64,000 bases of DNA from Micrasema longulum (GCA_022494885.1 JAGVSM010003931.1:179373-243372), one strand, 5' to 3'. Counted from the first letter of the stretch, positions 1-11,684 are shown. Numbers and translations are program-made. Notes: a model not told the origin generated them from the sequence alone.

Positions 1-360
1 TCATTGGCAGGAAAGAAATAATATCTTCTAGACTTTTTAGTTTAAAATCAAGAGATCTCTTCTATTTTATAGTTATTTGACGTCAAAAGTATACGTGCGA
101 CGCGCGATTGTTCAATACCGGTTTTAAAAAAAAATTCGGTACCGCGACATAAATGCATACTAATAACGTAAACATACTCGTAAAACGTATTTATCCGTTA
201 AAAATAAAATCTACGTAAGAAGTATAACACCTATTGAATAAAAAAAAAAGTTATATATTTGCAAAAATTATGAATGGAAATGAGCTGGTGACAAAGAAAA
301 CCTGGTTAAGTCTGGAATCAAATTTTATGAAACGTATTTCTTTATAATTCCATATATTTT
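1..360 (+). repeat. Duplicated upstream block, unit 1 (distal part)
   Basis: This block reappears upstream of copy B (about 11745-12120) and copy C (about 17610-18030). Shared landmarks are the TCATTGGCAGGAAA-like start, the AGACTTTTTAGTTT stretch, TTTGACGTCAAA and the ACGTGCGACGCGCGA motif near position 100. It shows that the duplicated unit extended about 1.9 kb upstream of the gene. In unit 1 it is separated from its proximal half by a LINE insertion (about 361-1319). Confidence 0.75.
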
Positions 361-1319
361 ATTTGGGAAATCAACAGTTCTACATACATATTTATAGTAA
401 ACAAACATATATAGTGAATAAACTCAGAACTATTAACAGATTTCCACAAAGTACACAAAGTTAGTAAAGAAAATATATTACATATTAAATAAATACATAT
501 AAGTTTATACACATAAAATTTTTATTTCCATGTACTCGTAAATATTTTTCAATAATCAAAGATTTTTTTATATATTTTTTAGAAGAGTAAGTTATTGATA
601 ATTGGGCGGGATTAGGACAAGAATGCTTGAAGATAGGATAAGGAGGGGAATGGATGAATGGATGAATGTACATATTTATGATTATAATGTCTACTAAGTT
701 ACAAAATGCATTTTTAGTGTAAATTTTAAATCTGACAGAGTGATGTTTGTGTAATCAATATCTTTGAATTTTGTATTGTACACTGAAAAAGTCCTACGAA
801 AAAAAGCATTTTTAACATACGATGTTTTACTTATTGGTACATGCAACAGGTGGTACCGTCTACAAATCCTGGCTGGCACATGTATTGTTATTAAACTAAG
901 TAATTCTGTACAGTCAATTATTCCTGTCATAATTTTGTAAAGCAGTAGTTGGTCCGCACACGCTCTGTGGTATTGTAGAGAAGTGATTACATGGTAGGTG
1001 GAGGCAGTAAGAGTTGATACATAAGAAAAAATACCGGTTTTGTATTTTAAGTACTTAATAAATTTGTTTAGAATATTTTCTATTCTTGTTATATATATGG
1101 CATACTGGGGATTCCATATCCGAGATGCGCATTCCAAATAGCTTCTGACAAACGTATAATATAATGCAATTAGGGCCTTTAGACTATCAAAGTGTTTACT
1201 CATTCAAATTATGAAACCTAACATGCTCAATTCTTTGGAGGTAATTTTATTGATATGCGATTCAAAAAGTAGTTTTAAGTCTAAAACAATCAATATTATA
1301 GGCTTTTTAAAAGAATGTT
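361..1319 (-). mobile_element. Jockey-like LINE 3' fragment inserted in the upstream block
   Basis: A minus-strand open frame at 694-1203 (169 aa) reads as the C-terminal part of a non-LTR reverse transcriptase: a YYTFVRSYLECASRIWNP segment, then ITRIENILNKFIKYL and a KIMTGIIDCTELL region, typical of the thumb and tail of Jockey-type RTs. Comparison with the copy B upstream region, where the flanks are contiguous, defines the insertion approximately. No fingers or palm motifs (YADD) remain, so the element is 5'-truncated and inactive. The closest relative in the window is the minus-strand fragment at 31590-32400. Confidence 0.75.
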
Positions 1320-1860
1320 AATATAAATGGAGATAAATTTGAATATTCTTAAAAACACCTTTACGGCTGGCACTTCATTTTATTTCTCAATACATTATGT
1401 GGTTTCTGATGTACAAAATACAATGTTTTTTACAAATTTTTTTTTTGTATTTTTCTTCTCAAAGTTACAAATTAATTCATTTTACAGGCATATGCACATA
1501 CATGTATGTAAACAAAAGCTTTCTCTCTCTCTATCTCTGATGAAGTGAGATGCAAGATAAAAAAACAGTAATACATAGATATTATCGTCAATCACCCTTT
1601 CAATACTAAAATAATAAGAATTAAATGAATTGAATCAAAGTCATTAGCAAATGAAAAAATAATGTCTATTTGCAAATTTTATTTATATATTTTCCCCTGA
1701 AATAATATGACTTAAATCGTAAATCATTGTTTTCAGTCATAATAGTATATTTTTATTTAAATTCACCTTTTTTCATCAAGTCAATAATAAATTGATTCTT
1801 AAATTAGGATTTCCTTATGATGACGTCAAAAGTAATTCAAAAAAACTTCATAATATAATA
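1320..1860 (+). repeat. Duplicated upstream block, unit 1 (proximal part)
   Basis: The stretch is closely similar to about 12125-12690 before copy B, including a TTCTCTCTCT tract and a GATGCAAGATAAAAAAACAG string. Its last 180 bp or so are also recognisable before copy C (about 21460-21633). It carries the proximal promoter region. No gene is seen in it. Confidence 0.75.
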
Positions 1861-1897
1861 TATAAAAGGGAACTTCTATTTTCTCATAGCATCAGTT
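1821..1897 (+). promoter_or_regulatory. Core promoter of copy A: CRE-like site, TATA box, initiator
   Basis: Three motifs line up. A palindromic TGACGTCA lies at 1821-1828, TATAAAAG at 1861-1868, and the arthropod initiator TCAGTT at 1892-1897, about 31 bp after the TATA box. Transcription from the initiator A would give a 5' UTR of about 20 nt before the ATG at 1914. Copy B has the same layout at the same spacing. The CREB/ATF-type reading of TGACGTCA is family knowledge, and binding is an inference. Confidence 0.8.
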
Positions 1898-1913
1898 CCT
1901 TCATTCACCAACC

Positions 1914-3419
1914 ATGAAGTACCTCATCGTATTGGCAGCCACCTTGGCTCTCACAAACGCCCTCACTGGTAAGAAAAAAAAACATTGTCAAAAATATTAA
2001 CAACATCTCTAATTTGAAGATAAAACAATCATTTCTTTGTTGTATAATGATAAATTTAAAACACAAAATCCTAAAAGTGGTGTTCTTAACATACAATATC
2101 ATCATTTAATATAGTATTACAAATATACATATACCTTGTTATAGGCTTGCTCACCTTAGATTTTCAGATTTACATTGCTTACACATTTTGTAGCTTCAAA
2201 AATAATTTAACCAAATCTTACATGTTAAAGCTAATGGTTAATTATTTTGTCGACAATGCTCATAAAATTAAAATTAAATTTGAAATTTCGGCAATGCTTG
2301 TAAAATGTTATTGTTTTTTTCTAAAGCAACATTGCATTCCAGGTGAGTGGACTCAATTCCGTGTTAAGTATGGCAAAAGTGGTAAACTGCAAGGCATTGA
2401 CTCCTTCTTTAGGGTAAATAATACCATCAATGAAATGTTGGATTCTGGTTGGAAGATTGCAGAGAGCAATCATGATTTTGGGATGACAACAGTCTGCCTT
2501 TCCGAGATCGACGTGAGGTTGTGTGCTCTCTATGATACTCGTGGGTTCATTGCTGGTTTGCAAGTAGCGGTAAGCGTTTCAATTAGCTTACACCAACAAT
2601 CAAAAACGGATTTTTTTTTAGAAGCAAAACTTCATGTGTATTTCTCTTGCAGCTTCCACCAAGCGACTTCAGAGATAAAGGCATCCCCTACAATTATTCA
2701 CTTAGTCCATTTTATGAGAAAAAACTCATTAATGGTTACAATTACTATACAAGTACGATGTTGGTAGTCAGTCCCTTGGTACTTGGATTAGGAGGAAGGC
2801 TTGCCATGGTCAACCTTGGAACAGGATTGTGGTTCAAGGAGGGGATTACATATACTGGCGTTCCCACTGAAGAGCTTCTGATTCAGACTACCACATTATA
2901 CACGAAGCAGAACTGTATCAACAATATCGGTAAGTCTATGCATTTATCGTTGCATTAATCCTAAATGAAATATTAACCGAAGGATAATCATGGTTTGTCC
3001 ATAAATTATGGGTTCTGTTTTCGTTTCCAGGCACACACTACTTAAAAATTCCCGTGTCAACTTCGTGCTCAGACTTACAACCTTGGTTCTTGCTAGTCAA
3101 AAAGGGGAACATTATTGGAGTCGGTCACCAGGCGTTCGGGAGGACCAAGAAAGTGCAAAGAAATTGGTACGATAGAACCTGTAGAGCAAGCACCAAACTG
3201 GTATTCCCCAACGCACCTGACTGCCTCAAGAACTGGACTAAAGACCATGGACGTATTGCTATGCGCATGTACTTTGTAGAGACTCCTTGGGAAATCAAAT
3301 GTGACCAGAAGACGGACAGTATCAAACCTATCAACGGATTAACCAGGCTCTTTTTGTATAGTTTATATACTGAGAAGAACATTGCCAATGGTGTGAAGAA
3401 GTTTATTCATAATTGGTGA
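1914..3419 (+). CDS. Secreted protein of unknown family, array copy A (four exons)
   Basis: Exons are 1914-1968, 2343-2569, 2653-2929 and 3031-3419 (stop TGA). All three introns are GT-AG with phases 1, 0 and 1, and the product is 315 aa. Residues 1-18 (MKYLIVLAATLALTNALT) are a signal peptide, so the protein should enter the secretory route. The mature part has seven cysteines (70, 79, 182, 199, 237, 251, 277), sequons at N44, N108 and N254, a hydrophobic run at 130-142 and no membrane anchor. I recognise no catalytic motif and cannot name the family. The ATG lies about 20 nt after the initiator. Differences from copy B are residues 20 (E/D), 26 (V/I), 48 (N/D), 101 (R/K) and 300 (T/A). No AATAAA is seen within about 200 bp downstream. 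Confidence 0.88.
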
Positions 3420-5070
3420 TTCACGATAAATTCTTTCTTAGTGTGTCATAAATCGTGTTTAAAGCGAAGAAATCCAGTCAGCATTATTTAAGTGTTTTTT
3501 TAAATTAGATTTTTTTTTTTACTGCATTTTGATGAGTTTAATATTCATAATTGAAACCTTAATCCGAATCAAATAATTCCTACCAATTTACCATCATTTA
3601 AACCTATACTATTATATTTTATGTGTTCACAGTCGTTTATCAAAGTTATCAATTTTTATATTGTTCACCAAAAATTTACCCAACTTTTTTTGTGTTCGCC
3701 AGTTGGTTGGTTTTGAATGAAAAATTAGAGAATACTCATTTGGAATTGAAGGCATAGAAATACTTAATATACGGATTGCTTTTATATGCACATTTGATCT
3801 GTATTAGTTACCTGCTAGATTTGCGAATAATAAAACGAATCCAAGTTCCGACACACAAATATATGTACAATGGAAGAAAAACATTATTGAGAACAACTCA
3901 ATGCGATTGAAATTAAAGAAATGTATCCTATAAATAGTAATAAGAAATATTTCGAAGTCCGAGACATGTACTTGTACAGCGAAGAAGATTGAGATTGATA
4001 AAAAATACTTATGGGGGAAGTAGAAAAAAATTGAATGGCTTAATGGTAAAACTGGTGTTAACGCAAATAGCAACACAAAAAGCGAACTACCCAGAAAGAA
4101 ATGCGTAAAAAAATACATCAAACCACAATATCATTTTTTCGTGTCAAAATGAGTTTTGATGATTGTTATGTTGCGAATTTTGTTCCCACCGTCAGCATCA
4201 TCGTGAGAAAAATATTGTTAAAGTCAGGTTTTTTGTAAGGGAGGACATTCTTAAAAGGATTTAAAAATTTGATCATCTTTCGCCAAACTTTTACATTCCG
4301 AACAAAATTGTACTTTGTAACTTTACTTTGTGACACTTTGTAGCCTATGACCTTCGTAACATTTTGTGCCTTGATGCCCAAAATCCCCTTACTTTCAGTT
4401 ATCGAAAGACTCGAGAGTTTCAAGTTTAGTAGAGGGCCCGCCACTTATCCTTTCCAACCCAAACACTTAAATCATTTGTTTAATATGCAGTTATTTAAAT
4501 GTGTTAGTAAAATCACGTCGTTTTATTGGCTAACGTCCTTTCAAAAGAAATGATTGTTCTCGTCAGTACGTTTCTAATTCTAGAAGTGATTGTTCGTCTG
4601 TTCGTTTCAAGAAAAATACCACTTTACAAAAAATATCACTACTTTGTCTGAAGCTACCGATTTCCAAAAATTTAAATGAAAGCGAAAATTTTTGCAACTT
4701 TAGCATAGTTGAAAACATCACGTAATTTATTATTTATATTTCAAGAAGGGCACGTAATTTTATATTTATGTAATAATGTAAATAGTAAATAGTTATATAA
4801 TATTAAGGTTTGCAAGCTTTTTTAGTGAAGTTTATGACGAAGCTCCAGATAATAATTTACCATACTATTCTTACTGGAAGAATGTCTAGACATAAAAAAT
4901 TATAATATTTATTTTTCAAATATAATTTGTGAACTAAAATCATAAGGTATACGTAAAACAGCTGGTTCGGATATAATACCTAATACTTTTTATATAATTG
5001 TGTACATGAATTAAGTTTTCCATTAAAATATTTATTTAATTTGTCATTATCTAAATGCCTATTTCCGAAT
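3420..5070. other. Intergenic, no gene seen
   Basis: The first 250 bp or so after the stop match the 3' flank of copy B (CTTAATCCGAATCA and TTTTGATGAGTTT are shared), so the duplication includes the 3' flank. The remainder is AT-rich. Short open frames at 3804-4121 and 4166-4553 show no recognisable domain and no splice context. Confidence 0.6.
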
Positions 5071-5074
5071 ATAT

Positions 5075-6955
5075 AGAAAATGAGTTATTTGGCGCCTATA
5101 TTAAAAATTGGGTAACGAAAATGACAAATAATAATAGAACTATTTGCATCTAAATTTAGTCGAAAGCCTTGTACTTGACAGAATAATTTCACAAATAAGA
5201 GATGCAATATCACTAGTTCAACATGGTTTTACTCTCGGCAAATCAACTTTGACAAATTTGATTATTTACCAAAATGACACAATGAATGTTTTAAATCAAA
5301 CAAGTCAAGTAGATTCTATTTACACTAATTTGAGTAAAGCTTTTGACAAGGTTTGTCATAAAATTTTGGTAAAAAGTTAGATTTGTTAGGAGTTAGAGGG
5401 AATATGCTGAATTAGTTTCTAAGTTATTTAACTGGCAGATATAATGATAGTGAAAGTTAATGATTTTATGTCACAGTTGTTTTTTGCGACTAGTGGGGTT
5501 CCTCAAGGATCCCGCTTAGGACCGATTTCGTTTAGAATTTTTGTAAATGACACAATAATTTTTTTGTATATTTTAACATTCTACTGTATGCCGACGACTT
5601 AAAAATATAAATAATTATAAAAAATGAAATTGAGTGTTATACTCTTCAGGAGAATATAAATAGATTGTTCGATTGGTGTAGTTTAAACAAACTTCAATTG
5701 AATATAGGTAAATATCAAAGTATAAACTTTTGTAGATGTAAAAACCCGCTTAAATTAACTTATTTGTCAAATAGTATCGATTTCATATGAGGGTCTCAAA
5801 TAGAAGATCTGGGTATTTTGCTTGATGAGAAACTACAGTTTACCTTTCATATTAATCAGATCGCTAATGATGGAATGAAGATGCTTGGATATGTTTTGAG
5901 AGTAGCATCAAATTTTAAAAAATGTATTTATTGTGAAGCAATTGTACTGCACATTATTGAAATACAATTCTTTGGTTTGGTCACCCTATTTTGGAATTCA
6001 TTCTCATGTTATTGAAAGGGTACAAAACAAATTCATGCGCTCTATAAACTATAAATTAAAAATACCCGTTGAACCTTTAAATTATGATTTTTTTAGAAGT
6101 GAAATGAGATTATTGGAATTGTCAGACCGAAGTGTTATAGCTGATTTGTCATTTTTATCTAAAATATTTAAATCAATAATTGACAGCCCTGCTCTACTTA
6201 AACTAATTCAAATTCGAATACCTGGTAGGTGCACTACAAGTAAAGAATTATTTTATTGAAATAATTCTCGTACCAACTTCGAAATGCATTCACCTATATC
6301 CAGGAAATAGGTATGAAAATAAGTTCGAACAAATATTTGATATTTTCAAAACAAACTCTGTTATTGCATCAAAATTTATTCTCGCTCGTTATTTTTTTAA
6401 GTCATGAATTTATCTAAAATATATTATTAAATTTAGTTTTATTTCCTTGGATACGTATTTTTGTTTATTTCTTTATATTTATAAATCACACATTTATGGA
6501 TTTATTGTTAAATAACATCTTCCAACAAACTGATAAAATAAAGGTTTTATTTAGATTATTTAAGTTTTCATATTGCTCCAAAAAAACTTATTATTTATAA
6601 AGTATTGTAGTAACATTATTTTTCCTTTTTCATTATTACCTAGTTAAATACTAGACACTTTATGTTTATGAATAATGATTATTAGCTTTGTTTTGTTGTA
6701 TTTATTTTTAGAACATAAGATTGTCTTACGTCAATTGTTATCTTTTATTTGCTACCTAAGATATATTATGTTTATTTTTTACTTTTTAGATGTTTTTTTA
6801 TATATATTTTACTTTCACTAAGTTGTTTAGTTTGAATTATTTAACTATATATATTATATATAACATAGTGCATTGTTCACTGCCGTGATTATTTATGTAG
6901 AACTTTTTATTATAAAAGGTTCTTTGAACCGTTGATATTTAAATAAATAAATAAT
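5075..6955 (+). mobile_element. Jockey-like LINE, degenerate reverse transcriptase and 3' end
   Basis: Successive frames encode recognisable RT blocks: VQHGFTLGKSTLTNL and LSKAFDKVCHK at 5210-5360, GVPQGSRLGP at about 5500, YADDLKI at about 5588, a WCSLNKLQLNIGK block at 5675-5710, then ELSDRSVIADLSF in the thumb region. Frameshifts and stops separate these blocks, so the copy is dead. A tail rich in AAATA at 6940-6952 marks the 3' end, and the 5' boundary is approximate. The order of blocks is that of a non-LTR retrotransposon ORF2. Confidence 0.85.
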
Positions 6956-7840
6956 GTCCTACTGTAAAAATTACCTTCTAATAACCCTGCCAAAATACAC
7001 GAAATAGATCATTAACTCCTCTAAGCTAATTTTTGCTGAGTGTAAGTATAACTTAACATGACTTTCTCGGAATAAAAATAATTTTAAAGAAAGCAAATGT
7101 AAATTTCAATTATTTTCCCTGACATCAAAATTTTTGAATAACCGGGCATTGTTATTTGATTGCAGCCTCAGAGTAATAATGCGCCAAGCTATAGAGGAGC
7201 CCAAACGTAGAAAAACCATTCTATGACTATTGGGTATTAAGTTAAGTACAGTTCGCAGCAAAAAATGGGCCGTACTCAGGTCGAGAATTGCCAAATGGAT
7301 ATTAGTTTGCATTTTAAATACTTTTAAATTTGTACCTGTGTATTTATTATTGCAGGGTTATTCCAATTTATTTTTCTATAATTCGCTTATATTTATTTTA
7401 TAAAACTGAAAATAATAATTTTTAAAAGATAATTTTTTTATTTGTTTATTCATTTTATTCACAAAATACTTATGTTACATTTGTTGAGACATAAATCCAA
7501 ATTCCATGGAACCAAAGTCCTGTGTTGAGTTTGTTTGTTTGCCCGTCACATCTCCGAAACAGCGAGTCGTAGCGGCTTGAAATTTGGACACGTCGTTTTA
7601 GATGCAATTTCAAGTTTAACATTGTTATTTTCTAGTAAAATTTGAATCGACCTTTACTCGATAAAAACTCAAATTTTATATGGATGCTTAGTGCGGCTCC
7701 AACATATTGCCCGTAATCAACTGTCATTATCAACAGTAAACATACTTTAATTCACAAATTTCTTACTTTATTTTTTAAACAACTAGACTTATTCTTGTCA
7801 TGTTTATCTGGGTTATTGTGCCGTGTATTATTACTCCTTC
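6956..7840. other. Intergenic with a LINE 3'-end scrap
   Basis: The CAAAGTCCTGTGTTGAGTT string near 7515 recurs at about 31300 and, slightly altered, at about 58090, each after a T-rich stretch. This looks like the antisense 3' UTR of one LINE family. A 68-aa minus-strand open frame at 7106-7312 has no recognisable motif. Confidence 0.45.
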
Positions 7841-7845
7841 TTGCC

Positions 7846-7916
7846 GACGTTTCGAACAGCGTTACAGCGTCCATCATCTTAGCTGATGTCAACCCTGTAA
7901 CGCTGTCTGAAACGTC
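7846..7916. repeat. 22-bp inverted repeat (hairpin) ending in GAAACGTC
   Basis: Arm 7846-7867 and arm 7895-7916 are reverse complements with about two mismatches and a 27-nt loop containing GATG strings. Both arms end in GACGTTTC/GAAACGTC around a GTTACAG/CTGTAAC core. This resembles the compact structured repeats found at ends of some retroelements, but no element is recognisable around it. Confidence 0.7.
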
Positions 7917-7984
7917 TGATAACGCAACTTAACATTACAAGAATTCGAATATCCGTGAAAAACTACGAATTTTAACCAAATTTT

Positions 7985-8375
7985 TCTTAATTTAGAAATA
8001 CAGTGTATGAAGTTTCGGCAACTACTGGTGTTTCCTCCAGAAATATGAGATTATTATTATCAACTTCAAAATGTCATGGCAAAGATAATGCTATCTCGTC
8101 CCCAAAAAAGAAGAGGAACCTGTCGAGTACATATACTCCAGATTCATTCGAAAAATGCGTAATAAAGAGTATTTATGATTCTCATCAGAAGTAAAATATA
8201 TTACCAATACTAAGGTAGGAAGATTATTGCCCGTTTTATAAGAAATCGCCGGATTTAATGGTTCCGAGACGATAGTAAGAAGAATGATGAACCAGATAAG
8301 ATTTAAATGGCGCAAAACAACGGACAATTCGTTGTCGCAGAGTTCTATCGAAAAATTAGTGAAAGAAAAGGTGTC
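7985..8375 (+). pseudogene. Degenerate DDE transposase N-terminal fragment
   Basis: The first frame (8003-8194) reads EVSATTGVSSRNMRLLL, then SSPKKKRNLSS and DSFEKCVIKSIYDSHQ. After a frameshift a second frame reads GFNGSETIVRRMMNQIRF followed by KWRKTTDNS at about 8240-8330. The order (helix-turn-helix, basic linker, CVI-x-IY segment, then a GS-x-x-x-V-R-R segment and KWRKT) matches, from memory, the N-terminal DNA-binding region of an insect DDE transposase group in the Tc1/mariner sphere. No catalytic DDE region follows. It is truncated and frameshifted. Confidence 0.6.
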
Positions 8376-8399
8376 ATCAACGTAACAACTTGGAATACG

Positions 8400-9270
8400 C
8401 TTTGCAAAAAAAAGGAAAATGAAATAACTAGTTTATAATTTATGAATTAATGATAAATAACTTATTAATTTTAACAAGAAAGCTGTCAAAAGACATTTGT
8501 TTCGTTCTACGCTTCAAAATTTTGTGAAAATGTGACACAGCATTCTCATTGAATAAATTTGTAGAATGCATAGCCACGTTCTCGCTTTTCAATGATTGAA
8601 CATTTCATTTCTACTGTTATTTTATTTTCTTAGCTGTCGGGGACATTTTTGCAAGGGTAATTGAACATCGCACAAAAAATAATACAAATAATGTCTAAAC
8701 ACAATTTTGGAAAAATGTGTGATGACATTTGACACTATCGTGCAAGTGGAACGAGTGCTAATCAGAGACTGACGCACCGGCGCGGAAGTTCCGGCTCACT
8801 AGTGAGTGACGGGAAGACGGGGCTTACCCTTTCTGAGTCATTCGTTATGCGAAATGTCACTCGTTAGGGAAAATTTTAATCACAACCTATTTTGCTAGTT
8901 ATGAGAGGTTTCACTGTAGCTCCACGTCGGACTGATTATGCCGTACTAAAATCGTCAAAATTGTACTCTGTAGACGACAGATAAAAATGGACGCTTATAA
9001 GGGTTTTCGTATGGTCCTTGCTCTTATGAAATACAGTTTATAAAAATTCAAGAAAATTATAAGGACACGCTAATGCCATCTATTTACCTATTGTTTTAAA
9101 AAATCATCGCTATTTAAAGCACCTATAATCTAGGGATAAAATGCAAAAGGCGTTTGAATGAAGAACACTCACATTGCACATCCTCTTAATCGCTAGGCCT
9201 ACGATGAAGGCACAATAATTTCTAATAAAAACTTTGCAAAAAAAAACACAATGTTAACAATATTTGGAGT
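8400..9270. other. Intergenic, no gene seen
   Basis: No coding frame, tandem repeat or recognisable element is seen. A short GC-richer island around 8755-8830 stands out from the AT-rich background but carries no motif I can name. Confidence 0.5.
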
Positions 9271-9274
9271 TTGT

Positions 9275-9345
9275 TTAATATTATTTATTTATTAATATAC
9301 ACGGCACGCAGTGCCTTTTACCCTAAAAAGATACTGCCACTGATT
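9275..9345 (-). mobile_element. LINE 3'-end fragment (CGGCAC-x-x-AGTGCC family)
   Basis: A T-rich start followed by an ACGGCACGCAGTGCCTTTTA string is repeated in close form at 44786-44840 (in intron 1 of copy D) and at 55875-55930. The consistent T-rich left edge suggests antisense 3' ends of one LINE family. Confidence 0.5.
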
Positions 9346-9424
9346 TAATTGTAGACAAAGAATTAAAACTCGAAAAAAAATGTAGTAAACATGAACACAA
9401 TACGAGAATATCAGAAAAATATCA

Positions 9425-10200
9425 TATATTTATTTATTTATTTATTTGACACTTTATATACATATACAATAAATATACATATAAGGGCGGGCATATTGCA
9501 TTAAGGCAATTTCTTCCTACCAACCCAAACCGTTCAGTTTAAGAAAATTACAAATGCATGGACATATTGAATCATACAAGTTAATACAAAAATTAAAAGC
9601 AAAGATTAAAAAATATATGTATATGAAAAATTAAAAATAATAATACTATACCATGAAGAGAGGAGAGTGGATGGGAAGGAAAGAAGAAGGATAAAGGAAC
9701 AATTTAAATATTTAGATATTGACATTTTAATCTTGACTTAAATGTAAATAAAGAAGGGGCGTATCTAACATTAGTGGGTAGATTATTCCACAATCGAGCG
9801 GCTACTACTGTGAAAGAGGAGGCAAGAAATTTAGAGCGATAACTGAGTATCAAACGGGTTCTCTCGTTACTAGAACGAAGAGATAGTCCGTGTTGTGAAA
9901 GAGGTTGAATGAGCTCTCTCAGATAAACAGGCGAAGTGGGATTATTTAAAATATTGTAAAGAAGTGATATAATGTGAATGTTTCTTCTATGCCTGATACT
10001 GAGCCAGTATAGTTGCGTGCGATACTCGGTAATGTGGTCAAATTTGCGAAGATTAAAGATAAAACGAATACAAATATTCTGCCATCGTTGTAACTTATCA
10101 AGCAATTCAGAGTTAGTATCTGGATAACATACATCCGCGTAGTCAAGGAGTGGAAGAAGTAAGCTCTGGACTAATGTTTGCTAAACATTAATTGGCAAGA
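9425..10200 (-). mobile_element. LINE 3' fragment with RT C-terminus
   Basis: The minus-strand frame at 9704-10105 (133 aa) begins LDKLQRWQNICIRFIFNL and continues HRRNIHIISLLYNILN and AARLWNNLPTNVR, a typical non-LTR RT C-terminal region. The left edge has TTTATTTATTTATTTGACAC, which is the complement of an AAATA tail. The same 3' UTR occurs in sense at 63140-63275 (shared ACTGAACGGTTTGGGT and AAAGTGTCAAATAAATAAA). It is 5' truncated. Confidence 0.8.
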
Positions 10201-10284
10201 AATTCTGTAATCTTTTAAGTGAGTGCAAACTGCTATAAGGTATATACAACCTTTTAAAACGAGAAAAGGACAATCAAGGACTAA

Positions 10285-10520
10285 AAATAATAATAATAAT
10301 AATGTTTGGATAATTTATAAAGCGCCATTTTTGTGAAAATCATCTCAAAGGCGCTGTACAATAAATAAATATCCCAGCACGTCTTTCAGCTACAGACCGC
10401 ATGGACGGTTGGGATTCTAGTTCCTCGTCTCCAATTATGATATATTACTATTATGGTATATAGGAGCTAAATAACAGCACGTCTTGCAGCTACAGAACGC
10501 ATGGACAGTAAGAAATCTAG
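10285..10520 (+). repeat. Dispersed element with GCGCCATTTTTGTGAAAATC terminus and internal repeats
   Basis: It starts with AT-rich sequence and GCGCCATTTTTGTGAAAATC, then GGCGCTGTACAATAA and two units of a GCAGCTACAGA-x-CGCATGGACGG-like repeat. The same module in reverse order, with four internal units, is at 43010-43490, and partial copies are at 26795-26890 and about 28205-28250. Elements with a conserved end and a variable number of internal units are typical of non-autonomous Helitrons and some SINEs. The class is not settled here. Confidence 0.6.
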
Positions 10521-11386
10521 CCCTTATTTACATATTTATTTTTAAACATTTTATTTGACAAAGGTTTGAGTTTAAGTGATATTTTAAGAAACAGGCCAAA
10601 AAACTAATTTATAAAATTAAAATTTCGATAAAAACAAGTCTTGGAGCTTCAAAACGCATTGGCAAATGGAATTTCAACAATATAAGAATTATTTTTAAAA
10701 GTTAATAAAAAATGGTTTAAGAAACACCAATAATAATACATTGAAAATAATTTTGTTTGTTGACTACCTAAACGCATGTTTCCCACCTAAAATTTCTGAT
10801 TATTATTATTTTACTTTGATTAAGATGTCAGATAAACTTGTGTATTACTTTTGATATTCGAGTAATTTTACGTGATACAGGAAAAAGTGGACCATGGACT
10901 GGAAAAACCATGGACTAAAATTATACAATAAACTACCAGACAAAACTAAGCAAAAGAATCGGACAACCTTTACAAAGATGTTAAAAATATTATTATTAAC
11001 AGTAGAATGTGAATTTTAAAAGTAAAAATATTTTGTTAAATGTATGTAACCCGTAAGGGTTTATCAATGAAAATTTACATATATAAAAAAAAAAAATACA
11101 CATTTAAAATAATACAAACATTTCAATATAATGTGAAGAACTTAAAAATTAAATTGAAAAGTATTATTTTACATAAATACTATATATATATAACACGGCA
11201 GTTTTGTATAAAGAACATATTTAGATATAAAAAAATAATTAAACAATGTGTGCAGATAAAATTTTAAAAGGAAAAGAATTTATTTATATTTTTCTTTAAA
11301 AGGTACAATATATAAGTATATTAAATACAATTAATTCTTGTCTCGAAATTAAAAAAAAAAAAATATAGTAAAATAAGTATACACGT
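10521..11386. other. AT-rich intergenic, no gene seen
   Basis: Long A-rich and TA-rich tracts dominate. The 75-aa open frame at 11040-11267 is composed almost wholly of K, I, Y and N, which is an AT-composition artefact. Confidence 0.5.
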
Positions 11387-11498
11387 AAATATGGTACACA
11401 ATAATACCCATACAAAAGTAAACATAGAAAGCACTATAATCTAAATATGGTACACAATAATACCCATACAAAAGTAAACATAGAAAGCACTATAATCT
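11387..11498. repeat. Perfect 56-bp tandem duplication
   Basis: Two adjacent identical 56-bp units (11387-11442 and 11443-11498) begin AAATATGGTACACAATAA and end ACTATAATCT. Identity over the full unit implies a recent slippage or unequal-exchange event, or an assembly artefact. Confidence 0.9.
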
Positions 11499-11684
11499 AA
11501 AAAATGTAAATTACCGTTCATCATCTTTGAAATGATTAAATAGGGTTGATTTATATAAGCTATACTTTAAAGTAAAAATATCAATAACGTCAGATTAGTT
11601 ATTGCCAAAACATGGAGTCGATTCAGAATACCATTATATACGAGGTATACGGTTATTATCAAAATTAAAAAGATATTTTAACAA

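Noticed and set aside
2147..2569. A plus-strand frame open from the 3' part of intron 1 straight into exon 2 of copy A, suggesting an alternative first exon.
   Set aside because: The equivalent intron sequence in copy C has frame breaks and B carries a SINE there. No signal peptide or start context supports it, and the frame is out of phase with exon 3.
3125..3388. Antisense frames of about 87-90 aa opposite exon 4, and of about 80 aa opposite exon 2, open in several copies.
   Set aside because: They are open in every copy only because the sense exons are nearly identical. They have no promoter, splice or domain evidence.
11040..11267. 75-aa open frame.
   Set aside because: Nearly all K, I, Y, N and F; a by-product of AT-rich sequence.
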